A stretch of DNA of 64,000 bases from an uncultured bacterium (GCA_937951485.1 CALEDJ010000016.1:62001-126000); one strand, 5' to 3'; numbered from the stretch's first letter, positions 52,519-61,471 are shown. Translations and numbers: made by a program. Notes: generated by a model not told the origin, from the sequence alone.

Positions 52519-53835
52519 CTATAGTTTACCATGTTGGGCCTGCCAAATGCCGAGTTGCCTGCCAAAATAGGCGCGCGTGAAGACACAGGCGGCGATGTTC
52601 CCCGCGAGCAGGCCGAATGCCACGCCCATCGGGCCATAAGCCCACACCAGCCACACGCCCGCCGTAACCATCACGCCAAGGGAAAGCAAGAGGCTTTTGA
52701 AGGCGATGTCGGGGCGTTCCAGGGCGTTGAGTCCGAAATTCGCGGGTACGGTCAGCGCCCAAGCCACCTGCACCACCCCCAGCACCATCACGACAGCGCC
52801 ATGCCCGGCATATTTGTGCCCGTAGAACAGCGTCAACACCCATTCCCCCGCGAAAAACATGAGGACCGCAAAGCCGCCAATCGCGGCCAGGAAAAAGAAG
52901 TCCGCGAGCCGCACGACACGCCGCATCGCCTGGGGGCCGTGCTCGGTCAAGGCATGCACCGTCTTCGGCCCCAGATAATTGCCCAGGCCGATGATCAGCG
53001 GATTCACCAGAAAGATCACGCCGGCACATGCGCCGTAAATCCCGTTGGCCTCCGCCCCATGAAAGGCCAGCAGGAGCCAGGGATATATCTGGTTACTGGC
53101 GACAAAGGCCACGTTGTATGCGAAAATCCACTTGCCGTAGCCCCAGTTCTTGCGAAAATCCGCCACCGCGTCTGACCAGCGCGGCGCAAACATGCGGCGC
53201 GATGCCGCCAGCCACAGCAGGCCCGCCGCCCCCGCACACAGTCCAATCACACCGTAGGCATGCCGCGCCGACAGGCTTCCGGCGTGGGCCATGAACAACA
53301 GCCCCGTCACTTGCAGCACAGACACTGTCGTGTCGATCAAAAAAACGGTCCCGGTGCGCAGTCCGGCAAAGCAGACCTGCCGCGCATATTCCTTCAGCAG
53401 AATCAGCGCGATGACCGCGGCCAGGGTCAAAAGCACCGAACCAAGCCCCGCCGGTCCGCCCCACATGCGCATCCCGGTCGCGACGATGAGAAGCGCCACC
53501 ACAACGCCGCAGGCATAGAGGATTTGATGAATCAGGGTGCTGCCCGTATAGCGGGCATGCGCTTCACCATGCATGCGCGGGCTGAAAACGGTGTACGCCG
53601 CAGAAATCAGCGACAATTGGGTGTTGACGGCGAGAATGATGATACTGAAACCGAGCAGGTACAGCCCGAACTCTTCCTTGCTGCATATGCGCCCGAGGAT
53701 AATGCTCGTGGCGAAATTCGCCGCGCTGACAATCCCCTGGTCCGCAATGGTCAGTGCCGCTTTTCCGCGCGCGACCGCGCCAATGGCGGCCAGGCCCGTT
53801 TTGAGAGTCCATGCAGGTCGCGAACCGGCCTGCAT
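52519..53835 (-). CDS. Wzx-type polysaccharide flippase
   Basis: A 438-residue membrane protein with twelve or so hydrophobic helices in the MATE/MOP flippase pattern: ALTIADQGIVSAANFATSII at the N-terminus, a GLYLLGFSI helix, and paired helices through the C-terminal GMVAFGLLAGN-like end (GPMGVAFGLLAGNIAA). It would turn the lipid-linked repeat unit to the outer face. It lies two bases after the acyltransferase gene. Confidence 0.85.
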   Translation of the reverse strand: MQAGSRPAWTLKTGLAAIGAVARGKAALTIADQGIVSAANFATSIILGRICSKEEFGLYLLGFSIIILAVNTQLSLISAAYTVFSPRMHGEAHARYTGSTLIHQILYACGVVVALLIVATGMRMWGGPAGLGSVLLTLAAVIALILLKEYARQVCFAGLRTGTVFLIDTTVSVLQVTGLLFMAHAGSLSARHAYGVIGLCAGAAGLLWLAASRRMFAPRWSDAVADFRKNWGYGKWIFAYNVAFVASNQIYPWLLLAFHGAEANGIYGACAGVIFLVNPLIIGLGNYLGPKTVHALTEHGPQAMRRVVRLADFFFLAAIGGFAVLMFFAGEWVLTLFYGHKYAGHGAVVMVLGVVQVAWALTVPANFGLNALERPDIAFKSLLLSLGVMVTAGVWLVWAYGPMGVAFGLLAGNIAACVFTRAYFGRQLGIWQAQHGKL

Positions 53836-53837
53836 GG

Positions 53838-54434
53838 CTAGGCTTTCGGTATCAGATGGTCACCCGCCACGGGCGTCATCGTTGGACCGAAACATTCCGG
53901 TGTGGGGTCCTTGCGCCATTTGACCACCCGCGCCGGATTGCCCGCGACAATGCAGTAGGGCGGCACGTCCTTGGCCACCACCGCGCCGGCGGCGATGATA
54001 CTCCCGGAATGGATATGCACACCGGGCAGAATGATGACATTGGCGAGAATCAGCACATCGTCGTCAATCACGACAGGGACATCCGGTCGTTTCCCCTGCC
54101 AGATGATGGGCATGTCGGTGCGCGAAAATTCACGGTTGGACGCTGTGATGAACACGTTATGGGCCATGCCGACGTCATTGCCCATCGTCACTTCGCCCAC
54201 AATGCGGGCATTGATGCCCAGACTGGAACGGTCTCCCAGAGAAAGCATGTCGCCTTTGCCGAAGTGTGCCCCCCGGTTGATGCCGACGTCTTTGCCGCAA
54301 TGTTTGAGAAGCGGGCCCGCAGTCCACCGGCGCAAACGGCACCACAGCATGCCCCGGGGCAGGCTGTGTTCCGGCAGATGCCGGGCGATGCCATAGTACA
54401 GGAAAAGAAATACCAACTGCCTCAGTTTACGCAT
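53838..54434 (-). CDS. Hexapeptide-repeat acyltransferase (WcaF/Maa-like)
   Basis: A 198-residue left-handed beta-helix enzyme, probably an acetyl-CoA-dependent sugar O-acetyltransferase. The hexapeptide rungs run from INRGAHFGKGDMLSLGDRSS through IVGEVTMGNDVGMAHNV to VVIDDDVLILANVIILPGVH and SIIAAGAVVAKDVPPYCIVAGNPARVV, the last being the family's standard ending. It should decorate the repeat unit before export. It sits between the initiating sugar transferase and wzx. Confidence 0.9.
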   Translation of the reverse strand: MRKLRQLVFLFLYYGIARHLPEHSLPRGMLWCRLRRWTAGPLLKHCGKDVGINRGAHFGKGDMLSLGDRSSLGINARIVGEVTMGNDVGMAHNVFITASNREFSRTDMPIIWQGKRPDVPVVIDDDVLILANVIILPGVHIHSGSIIAAGAVVAKDVPPYCIVAGNPARVVKWRKDPTPECFGPTMTPVAGDHLIPKA

Positions 54435-54489
54435 AATCCTCCCCTGTCCGCCGTTGTTTCTTGGGCGCCGGTCCTATCGGCGATATGCG

Positions 54490-55314
54490 TTAATGCGCGC
54501 CTCTGCGCGAGATCACCGCCGGAACCGTCATGAACAACAACTTGAGGTCCGTCCAGAATGATAGGGCACGGATGTATTGCATGTCGAGCCGCACCCAGCG
54601 GTCGAAGCAACTTTCATCGCGACTGGTGATCTGCCAGATGCAGGTGATGCCCGGTTTCACATCGAGCCGCGCGTGGTGCCACAGGTCGCACTGTTTGTTT
54701 TCGTCCACAGGGAGAGGACGCGGACCCACGAGACTCATGTCGCCCTTGAGCACATTGAAGAACTGGGGCAGTTCATCGAGGCTGGTCTTGCGCAGTATCC
54801 GGCCAATCGGGGTAATACGCGGGTCGTTTTTCATTTTGAATGCGGGACCCTGGCGCTCGTTGAATCGCAGCAACTCCGCCTTTTTCGCCTCCGCATTCAC
54901 GACCATCGTGCGGAATTTGTACACCGTGAACGGTTTACCGCCCAACCCGCCGCGCTGCTGGCGAAACAACACCGGCCCCGGTGAAGTCAACTTGATGGCA
55001 ATCGCGATGGCGATCATCACCGGTCCGAACAACATGATGCCGAGCAGCGCCCCGACGATATCCAGCAGGCGCTTCCATCGCGGGAATGGCCGTACAAAGA
55101 GCGCGTTCATCGGGAGACCCTGCGCTGCGCTGTCCAACTCCGGACGGGTGGCGCGGTCGTCCATGTCGCGAATTCGAATGACAATCGGGGAGGTGACGGT
55201 TGCGGCCCTGTCAATCGTTGGGTCGCCCACATCAAAACGCATGTGCGTGTCCAGATGCAAAACAATGCCCTGCAGGAAAGGGTCGCTGGGTATGCTGTGT
55301 AATTTTGGAGACAT
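54490..55314 (-). CDS. Initiating sugar-1-phosphate transferase of the EPS locus
   Basis: A 274-residue enzyme of the bacterial sugar transferase family without the usual multi-helix N-terminus: only one membrane segment (RWKRLLDIVGALLGIMLFGP) precedes the catalytic domain. Motifs are SPGPVLFRQQRGG, FTVYKFRTM, LRKTSLDELPQFFNVLKGDMS, LVGPRPLP and DVKPGITCIWQITSRDE. It loads the first sugar phosphate on undecaprenyl phosphate. The first ~70 residues are polar and unassigned. It directly follows the GGDEF-like gene by 15 bases. Confidence 0.93.
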   Translation of the reverse strand: MSPKLHSIPSDPFLQGIVLHLDTHMRFDVGDPTIDRAATVTSPIVIRIRDMDDRATRPELDSAAQGLPMNALFVRPFPRWKRLLDIVGALLGIMLFGPVMIAIAIAIKLTSPGPVLFRQQRGGLGGKPFTVYKFRTMVVNAEAKKAELLRFNERQGPAFKMKNDPRITPIGRILRKTSLDELPQFFNVLKGDMSLVGPRPLPVDENKQCDLWHHARLDVKPGITCIWQITSRDESCFDRWVRLDMQYIRALSFWTDLKLLFMTVPAVISRRGAH

Positions 55315-55329
55315 CGCAGGTCAGTGTCC

Positions 55330-55830
55330 TTATTCCGCCGCCGAGGAAAATCGGCCGGTTGCCTTGTGCAGGGTTTTACCGGCGCTCTCGGTCGGGTAAA
55401 CATATATTTCGTGCGTCAGATGGATTCCGACCGGCGCATCCGCCTCCAGTGGTGGCATGCGCTTCTGAAACAGTCGGAGAATGTCATTCCAGATTCTCTC
55501 CACGTGGCCGGGGCTGGAATAGGGCAGAATCACCGCCACGCGATCGCGGAACCATCCTCTGGTGTCCGTGATTCGTGTGCGATCATGCAACACAGAAGCC
55601 AGCACCCACACCGCCTGTTGATACGCGGTGCTGCCGCGCGGAAGGGAAATATCAATCGTCATCATGCAGAACGTCCCGCCGCCACGGTCGCTGCGGGCGC
55701 GTTCCTTGAACAATTCCTCCTCGAAGGAACTCTCCGAAAGCAATCCCTCGATGGATGCACCCCGTCGCGCGCCGTTGCCGCGAATCGTTTCCCAGATGCG
55801 GGATACAAATGTACCATTGTTCCGTTTCAA
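55330..55830 (-). CDS. Degenerate GGDEF-like protein paired with the sugar transferase
   Basis: A 166-residue soluble protein starting at a TTG (55830) with AGAGG about nine bases upstream. It follows the diguanylate cyclase pattern in outline: an entry helix FEEELFKERARSDRGG, a strand TFCMMTIDIS, and RGWFRDRVAVILPYSS (residues 91-106) where active enzymes have GGDEF followed by a hydrophobic strand. The catalytic Gly-Gly-Asp/Glu-Glu-Phe loop is absent, so it cannot make cyclic di-GMP. It may be a regulatory or structural partner of the sugar transferase encoded next. Assignment is from pattern, not a database search. Confidence 0.6.
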   Translation of the reverse strand: MKRNNGTFVSRIWETIRGNGARRGASIEGLLSESSFEEELFKERARSDRGGGTFCMMTIDISLPRGSTAYQQAVWVLASVLHDRTRITDTRGWFRDRVAVILPYSSPGHVERIWNDILRLFQKRMPPLEADAPVGIHLTHEIYVYPTESAGKTLHKATGRFSSAAE

Positions 55831-55859
55831 TGCTATGCTACCTCTTCCCTGTGTGGTTT

Positions 55860-55879
55860 ATAGCGCATTCGCACGCTAT
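55860..55879. promoter_or_regulatory. Palindrome upstream of the GGDEF-like gene
   Basis: ATAGCG, eight bases, CGCTAT, ending 29 bases before the TTG start. It is the only clear dyad in the 280-base gap (55831-56121) that splits the polysaccharide locus, and could be an operator or leader hairpin. The rest of the gap holds no gene. Confidence 0.4.
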
Positions 55880-56121
55880 CTTATCGGACCGCCCGCCGGT
55901 GCGGCTGAAAAACTGTCCAATGCGCCCTGAGATAAGCGGCGTATGCTTCACTCCTTGCCCACTCTAGCAACATCTTCCTTCCGCCCCCTATTCCCACGCA
56001 CCGTAAAAAACCCGCACCCGATACCCCGCTTTTTTCATCCCGGCCGTTGACGGGATAGTGGAATCCACCTCTTATACCGCCCACGGGGGGTGCAGCCAAG
56101 ATCATCTCAACCGGTAGTCGT

Positions 56122-56841
56122 TTACAGCCGCCGATAGATGAAACGCGGGATGTAATCGCGGCGTTTGTTGAAGACCACGCCCAGCACATTGCCGCGTTGA
56201 CCGACAATCTGATTGATCCAGCGTTTGATGGCCTGCCATCGGGTGCGGCCCGCCTCCACCACCACAATCACGCCATCCGCAAACGGCGAAAGCAATACCG
56301 CATCCGAGGACGCTTCAAAGGACGGAGCGTCAATAAGAATCAGATCAAAACGTTCCCGAAGGGCCTCGAAGACGGCGGACAAATGCGGCGAGGCCAGCAC
56401 CGACGGCAGGGAAATGTTGTTCGATGCCATCTGGCTCACTGTCAGACGGGCATCGCCGGCGGAATGGAACAGCGATTCCGACAATTCCCCCGTCTCCGCC
56501 ATTTCCTCCCAGCCGCGCACTGCCCCCCCGACCGCCATCTGGTTCACATACGCTGACGGCCCGGCCGACACCAGCAGAACCCGTTTGTTCAATCGGGTGG
56601 CGGCCATGCGCGCGAATTCGCGCACCAGCCGCGAACTGTCGTTGCCCGACTGCGCGCCTGCGAATTCCACAATACGGCAACGCTTATCCTCCAGAACGGC
56701 ATCTATGCGTTGGCACAGCGACACCAGCGTGTCCGCAAGCCCCTTGGGCAGTTGCGGCCCCGATGGCGCACTTACCCGGCGCGGGGCTGCTTCCGCGCGT
56801 TCCCTGCTCGCATTGTCGAGGGCTTCATAAATCTTGGTCAT
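56122..56841 (-). CDS. CpsD/BY-kinase-like protein without Walker A lysine
   Basis: A 239-residue P-loop-fold protein of the CpsD/CapB type that normally phosphorylates tyrosines and controls polysaccharide chain length. The start MTKIYEALDNA matches the family entry. However, the Walker A site reads SGNDSS at residues 65-70, with Ser69 where the catalytic Lys belongs, and the Walker A' region reads VLLVSAGP instead of a DADLR-type motif. Walker B is kept (LILIDAPSF). No C-terminal tyrosine cluster is present. It is probably a non-catalytic partner of the chain-length protein. It overlaps the AAA-LysM gene by four bases. Confidence 0.8.
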   Translation of the reverse strand: MTKIYEALDNASRERAEAAPRRVSAPSGPQLPKGLADTLVSLCQRIDAVLEDKRCRIVEFAGAQSGNDSSRLVREFARMAATRLNKRVLLVSAGPSAYVNQMAVGGAVRGWEEMAETGELSESLFHSAGDARLTVSQMASNNISLPSVLASPHLSAVFEALRERFDLILIDAPSFEASSDAVLLSPFADGVIVVVEAGRTRWQAIKRWINQIVGQRGNVLGVVFNKRRDYIPRFIYRRL

Positions 56842-58442
56842 GGGCGTTCCCTGTCCTCCGGCTGGATGCCGGGCATTGCAGCGGCGTTTTTCACGTCGCT
56901 ATCGGACTTTCTTTCCACGGGAAACACCAGCGTGTCCCCCGCCCTGATATAATCCGGATTTGATATATGCGGATTGAGCCGAAGCACCGACGAAAGCAGT
57001 TCCGGCCCGCTGTGTCCATAGAAATCCCGGACCAGTTTTGACAGCGTGTCTCCTTTTTCAATCAGCCGCGCAATGGTCTCGGCAGGCGTTTCCAGTACGG
57101 TGACCGCTGCCGCCGCCAAATCCGCTTCCAATGTTGTCATGCGTACGCGCACCGCCCCATCCATCGCGGATACGCCGGTTTCCTCCGGCGCCTCCTCGCC
57201 CAAGGCGGCAGGCCCTGCGGGAGACACAATTTCGGCATCTTCTTCCCGGGCCGGTAAAGCAGGCGATTCCGGCGGCCGGAGCGATTCCGGGAGTCGCACC
57301 AAAGAATCCGGCGCGGGGCGCGCAGTGGATTCGGTCGCTGCCGGGGGTGTTTCCTTTGGTGCGGGTTCCAGGGTCTGCATCATAAAATCGAGCGTAATCG
57401 CCCGATGGTCGCGACTGCCCACCGGAGGCTGCGGCTCCGGGGCAGCCGGAAGCCCCCCGGCGGCAGGCGCGGCGCGTGTTTCCAGATCATCGGCCGGCGC
57501 TTCCGCATGAGCGATATGGCGGTCTGTGGGTGAGCGCTTCGGCGAAGCGCCGATCCAGCCGCCAATGGCCAGCGCAGTCGCGACAATGACGGCAAGCCCC
57601 GCGGCGGCCATTGCCCATCGCGGCACCCGCGATGCGCCGCCTTCCAGGTCGGTGATGACCTCCCGCACGGTCCGCCGTGTCACGGAAGTCGCGTGATTGC
57701 CGAACCCCGCAATCAAGGCATTGTCCGCGACAATGTTGATAATACGCGGATTGCCCCTGGCGTGGCGCACGATGGCGCGGATTGCGCCCGGGGTGAAGAT
57801 ATCCTCCCGGGCGGCCCCCGCCTGGGTGAGCCGGTGCTGGATGTATTCGCGGCTTTCCGCGGGGCTGAGGGCTTTCACCCGCGCCCGCACGGCAAGCCGC
57901 TGCCGCAATTGCCGCAACTGGTGCAATTCCAGTTTGCGTTCCAGTTCGGGCTGCCCTACAAGCACAATCTGGATGAGTTTGTCCGTCGTGGTCTCCAGAT
58001 TGGAGAGCATCCGGAGTTTTTCCAGGGTTTCCACGGGCATGTTCTGCGCTTCGTCAATGATCAGCGCCACGTTCTCGTCGCGCTTGTAGGCTTCGATCAG
58101 CCGCCAGTGAATGCGTTCGATCATGGCGGGTTCGGAGGCGTCCCCCGGTTCTTCATCCATAGCGCGCAGGAGCATGGCGAGGAGTTGCTCGAAGGTAAGG
58201 TCGGGATTGAAGATATAAATGGGGCGCACGGGGCTGTTTTCCACGCGCTTGAGATAGGCGCGCAGCACGGTGGTCTTGCCCACGCCCACTTCGCCTGTGA
58301 GCGCGACAAACCCCTTCCTCTTTTCCACCCCATACACCACGGTGGCGAACGCCTCGCGGTGGCTCGGGCTGAGATACAGAAACTCCGGGTCGGGCGTGAT
58401 ATGGAACGGCTCGCGCTCCAACCCGTAATGGCTCAGGTACAT
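56838..58442 (-). CDS. AAA ATPase (ExeA/XrtA-locus type) fused to LysM
   Basis: A 534-residue protein. Residues ~1-270 form an AAA ATPase of the ExeA/PEP-CTERM-locus ATPase type: YGLEREPFHITPDPEFLYLS, Walker A GEVGVGKTT (50-58), Walker B ALIIDEAQNM and RGNPRIINIVADNAL. A transmembrane helix follows (~279-300), then a ~150-residue Pro/Ala/Glu-rich linker and a C-terminal LysM-like domain (IEKGDTLSKLVRDFYG to IRAGDTLVFP). The ATPase would be cytoplasmic and LysM, which binds peptidoglycan-like glycans, periplasmic. No exosortase gene is in this window. It overlaps both neighbours. Confidence 0.88.
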   Translation of the reverse strand: MYLSHYGLEREPFHITPDPEFLYLSPSHREAFATVVYGVEKRKGFVALTGEVGVGKTTVLRAYLKRVENSPVRPIYIFNPDLTFEQLLAMLLRAMDEEPGDASEPAMIERIHWRLIEAYKRDENVALIIDEAQNMPVETLEKLRMLSNLETTTDKLIQIVLVGQPELERKLELHQLRQLRQRLAVRARVKALSPAESREYIQHRLTQAGAAREDIFTPGAIRAIVRHARGNPRIINIVADNALIAGFGNHATSVTRRTVREVITDLEGGASRVPRWAMAAAGLAVIVATALAIGGWIGASPKRSPTDRHIAHAEAPADDLETRAAPAAGGLPAAPEPQPPVGSRDHRAITLDFMMQTLEPAPKETPPAATESTARPAPDSLVRLPESLRPPESPALPAREEDAEIVSPAGPAALGEEAPEETGVSAMDGAVRVRMTTLEADLAAAAVTVLETPAETIARLIEKGDTLSKLVRDFYGHSGPELLSSVLRLNPHISNPDYIRAGDTLVFPVERKSDSDVKNAAAMPGIQPEDRERP

Positions 58443-60010
58443 GCCCGGAATTCCTTCTCTGATATAGACGCCAGTACCGGCACGCCGAGCCGCTTTTCCA
58501 CGGCCTCGGTCGTGTTCAGCGAATCATCGAAATACTCACGCACGAAAGCGAGGCAGATACCGCCGAAGAGTCCCAGCAACAGGCCCAGGCTGATGATGCG
58601 GATCTTGCGCGGTTTCACCGGCAGCAGCGGTTTCGATGCCGGCTGCACAACGCTGACGTTCGACACCTTGTCCATGGCCATCGCGGCCGTGATCCGCGCC
58701 TGCTCCAGATTCTCCCGATATTGCCGGTATTCCGCTTCAGCCAGTTCCTTGTTGCGTGTCAACCGTTCAAATTCCTTTTCCTGGGCGCTGAGAACGGCCA
58801 GCGTTTCCTTGTGCCGCGCCACTTCTTCCTTCAGTTTCTCGACGCGCGCCAGCATGCCTTCGAGATTGGCCCGTTCATTGTGATAGGTGTGCATAAGCCC
58901 TTCGCGGGTGGTGTCCAGTCCGGTGGTGATTTCCGTGCGCACCTCCTCCTCTTTCGCCAAGGATTCCTCCAGTTTCCTGATTTGTTCGCGGAGTTCCATG
59001 AGGGGGCGATGCGTGTCGGCATAGCGGGCCGCCAGGTCGGTTTCCTGCAGGCGCAGTTCACCGAGGCGCTCCTTCATCCAGTCGGCGACATAGTTGGGCA
59101 TGCCGACGGTGCGGCTCAATTCGTGCCGGTCCGGGCGCTTTTTCACCTCCTCCGCCAGCGCCGCCACCTGCGCTTTCAGCCCTTCCGCCGCCGCTGTGGA
59201 ATCGCTCAGTTCGCCCTCCAGCACGCTGATTTGCTGGAGCAGGGTTTCCTTCTGCGCCTGGATGGCCGCGATCCCGTGTTGATTGCGGAAATCGGCGAGT
59301 TCTTCTTCGCGGTGGATCAGTTCCTCGCGGGTGCGCTGCACCTGCCGCTCCAGAAATTCCGGCGAGACCTGGGGCGCGAAGACCTCCACATGGCGCTCCA
59401 GATAGAACTGCACCAGTTTGTCCAGCACCACCTGGGCCAGGGGCGCATGCTTGTGGAAATAACGCGCCTGGATGATGTTGGTCTGCTTCTCGTGTTCGAC
59501 CTCGAGGTCTTTCATCAGCCGGCGCACCGCCTCTTCATACGGCGTCAGTTTCTCCATGAGATGCAATGTCACCAGCAGGGCCTTGGCCGCGTCCTGCGCT
59601 TCGCGCATCAGCCGCCGCGCCAGGGTTGGCGCGGGCATTTCCGGGATGGGAAGCGGTTCCCGGCGCTCGCCGGGCCGGTCCAGAATCCAGCCCTCGCCCA
59701 CAAAGTCCACCACTTTCTCGGCAAGATAATGGCTTTGCAGAATGGCTATTTCCGACTTCACCTCGCTGGTGCGGTCCTGGGTTACGTTGAGCCAGGTGTC
59801 GCGGATGGAAGGGTCGCCCGGCAGGTTTTCACGGCCCAGGCGGATGAGCAGTTGCGCGTCGGACTGGTAGGCCACCGGCAGCATGAAGGTCACCGCCGTC
59901 ACCACGATCGCCGTGAGCAGGAAGAACACCACGATCTTCCCCTTGTGGCGAAAAACGACATATAGCACGTCCCGCACTGAGTTCAGCAGCATTCCGCTCT
60001 CCGCTTGCAT
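58433..60010 (-). CDS. Wzz/Wzc-type chain-length determinant
   Basis: A 525-residue inner-membrane protein with two transmembrane helices (residues ~26-46 and ~470-490) flanking a long periplasmic coiled-coil region (~200-440), the polysaccharide co-polymerase layout. The N-terminal Wzz segment (YQSDAQLLIRLGREN) and the Pro-rich motif before the second helix (ASKPLLPVKPRKIRII) are typical. No kinase domain is fused; the separate CpsD-like protein may take that place. The start may be the ATG at 60010 or, with a better-placed GGAG, the ATG at 59992. Confidence 0.9.
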   Translation of the reverse strand: MQAESGMLLNSVRDVLYVVFRHKGKIVVFFLLTAIVVTAVTFMLPVAYQSDAQLLIRLGRENLPGDPSIRDTWLNVTQDRTSEVKSEIAILQSHYLAEKVVDFVGEGWILDRPGERREPLPIPEMPAPTLARRLMREAQDAAKALLVTLHLMEKLTPYEEAVRRLMKDLEVEHEKQTNIIQARYFHKHAPLAQVVLDKLVQFYLERHVEVFAPQVSPEFLERQVQRTREELIHREEELADFRNQHGIAAIQAQKETLLQQISVLEGELSDSTAAAEGLKAQVAALAEEVKKRPDRHELSRTVGMPNYVADWMKERLGELRLQETDLAARYADTHRPLMELREQIRKLEESLAKEEEVRTEITTGLDTTREGLMHTYHNERANLEGMLARVEKLKEEVARHKETLAVLSAQEKEFERLTRNKELAEAEYRQYRENLEQARITAAMAMDKVSNVSVVQPASKPLLPVKPRKIRIISLGLLLGLFGGICLAFVREYFDDSLNTTEAVEKRLGVPVLASISEKEFRACT

Positions 60011-60084
60011 CGCCTCTCTTGCTCCTTCCGGCCTTCGGGCGCCGTGGCGCCGCGTGTGCCCATCCGCGCGAACGCGCGCCTATC

Positions 60085-60846
60085 TTACAGCCCCTGTCCC
60101 GCGCCGAAGCCCGTTCCCCCGGGGCCGATATCCTTGAAGAACGTCATGTTCAGCGTCGTGTTCCTGGGGATAATGCGGTTGATGTATTGCTCCACCCACT
60201 GGTCCACCCGGTCAATGTTGGTGCGCGGCACATAGACGATGTCGCGCGGCGCGAGGTAGAACGGCTCGCTTTCCGGCTTGTTCAGCGCCCGTTTCAAATT
60301 CACCCGCTGCGCGTATTGGCGACCTTCCGCCTGCCGGATTACGATGACCTGCTTCATCTTCGCGCTTTCTTTGACGAAACCGCCCGCCTGCAGCACCGCG
60401 TCCATCGCCGTCATCCGTCCCTGAATCCGCAGCACGCCCGGCGTGCGTACCTCGCCGCCCACATAAACCCGCTGGCTGTCGTAGGATGTCACGACCACGT
60501 TGATTTCAGGGTCCTTGAGTTTATCGGCGTACGCCGTCACCAGCCGCTGGCGCAATTCGTCCGGCGTCAGTTCCTGCGCCATGACGTCGCCCACGAGTTT
60601 CAAAGAGATGTTGCCGTCGGGGCGAATGGCCTGTTGCTCATTCAGTTCCGGCCAATAGACAAAATCCAACCGCAAGACATCCCCCGGCTGCAACCGCACC
60701 ACCGGTTCCGCCGGCTCGATGAAGGGTTCCGCCGGCGGCGCGCTGGTCGCACACCCTGCCATCACCACAGGCAACAGCAAGACCGCGATCACCGTTCCCC
60801 AGTCATGGTCCCGTTTCCCATCCGCTTCAGTCTTTGATTGCCTCAT
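60085..60846 (-). CDS. Wza-type polysaccharide export lipoprotein
   Basis: A 253-residue outer-membrane lipoprotein forming the export pore. The signal peptide ends in the lipobox MAGC. The export domain VRLQPGDVLRLDFVYWPELN to IRPDGNISLKLVGDV is followed by one SLBB-like domain (RVYVGGEVRTPGVLRIQGRM, AVLQAGGFVKES). The start at 60846 begins the lipoprotein signal; the longer in-frame reading adds a Cys/Arg-rich leader and is rejected. It is the first gene of the leftward polysaccharide locus. Confidence 0.93.
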   Translation of the reverse strand: MRQSKTEADGKRDHDWGTVIAVLLLPVVMAGCATSAPPAEPFIEPAEPVVRLQPGDVLRLDFVYWPELNEQQAIRPDGNISLKLVGDVMAQELTPDELRQRLVTAYADKLKDPEINVVVTSYDSQRVYVGGEVRTPGVLRIQGRMTAMDAVLQAGGFVKESAKMKQVIVIRQAEGRQYAQRVNLKRALNKPESEPFYLAPRDIVYVPRTNIDRVDQWVEQYINRIIPRNTTLNMTFFKDIGPGGTGFGAGQGL

Positions 60847-61041
60847 CCGTTTCCATTCCCGACGTTGTCTGAAACCCCGGACTGACCACTGCACAAACAG
60901 GAACCGCGCCAAGAAATCGCTTTTCCTTCCGTCCCGCCGGCAGCACCGCAAAAACGTTGCAAAGAACCTTTTTACAAGGCAAAAACAGCCTCCCGGCACC
61001 TTTCATTCCCTGCGCTGCGGTATTCCGTCATTCTTTGTCTT

Positions 61042-61070
61042 ATTGTATTGTCTTTGTACAACCATGTGTA
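61042..61070 (-). promoter_or_regulatory. Candidate promoter of the EPS locus
   Basis: On the minus strand TACACA (61070-61065) and TACAAT (61047-61042) are separated by 17 bases, in an AT-rich pocket upstream of wza. The -35 matches four of six consensus bases. Confidence 0.5.
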
Positions 61071-61297
61071 AGCGGCCAAACCGATGCCCTCCACCGACCC
61101 GATCGCCGACCTGGACGAATCCGGATGCTCCGCTCCCCCCGCGCGTCTTGCTCTATCTCCTTCTAACCCAATGCACATCTTGCGGCAGGACTGCATAACA
61201 AGCACACTTACTTTACCATATTACCGCCAACAACGTCAACAATTGGGGTTTCAGACGCTTGCGAAACAGGCTCTTTCTTCGCGCAGGAGCGCGAAAC

Positions 61298-61401
61298 ATC
61301 CTGGAACTTCGCCGGGGCCGGCGCCCGGAACACCCCCCTTCAGGACTGTGCGCAATTGGCGGTATCCTGGAACTTCGCCGGGGCCGGCGCCCGGAACACC
61401 C
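61298..61401. repeat. Pair of identical 38-bp direct repeats
   Basis: Copies at 61298-61335 and 61364-61401 are identical, 66 bases apart, each containing the self-complementary core GCCGGGGCCGGC. No open frame with coding character spans them. Confidence 0.75.
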
Positions 61402-61471
61402 ATTGTGGCGAATGTCTGGCAGCGAATGTCTTTGATCCGCCGGAAAATACTGCTGTTTCAAGCGCCCGCCG

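Larger units (their letters stand above)
60847..61471. other. Gene-free region upstream of the EPS locus
   Basis: No gene is supported. It contains the candidate promoter at 61042-61070, the 38-bp direct repeat pair at 61298-61401 and AT-rich sequence around 61195-61245. The predicted wza leader would be about 190 bases. Confidence 0.5.
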
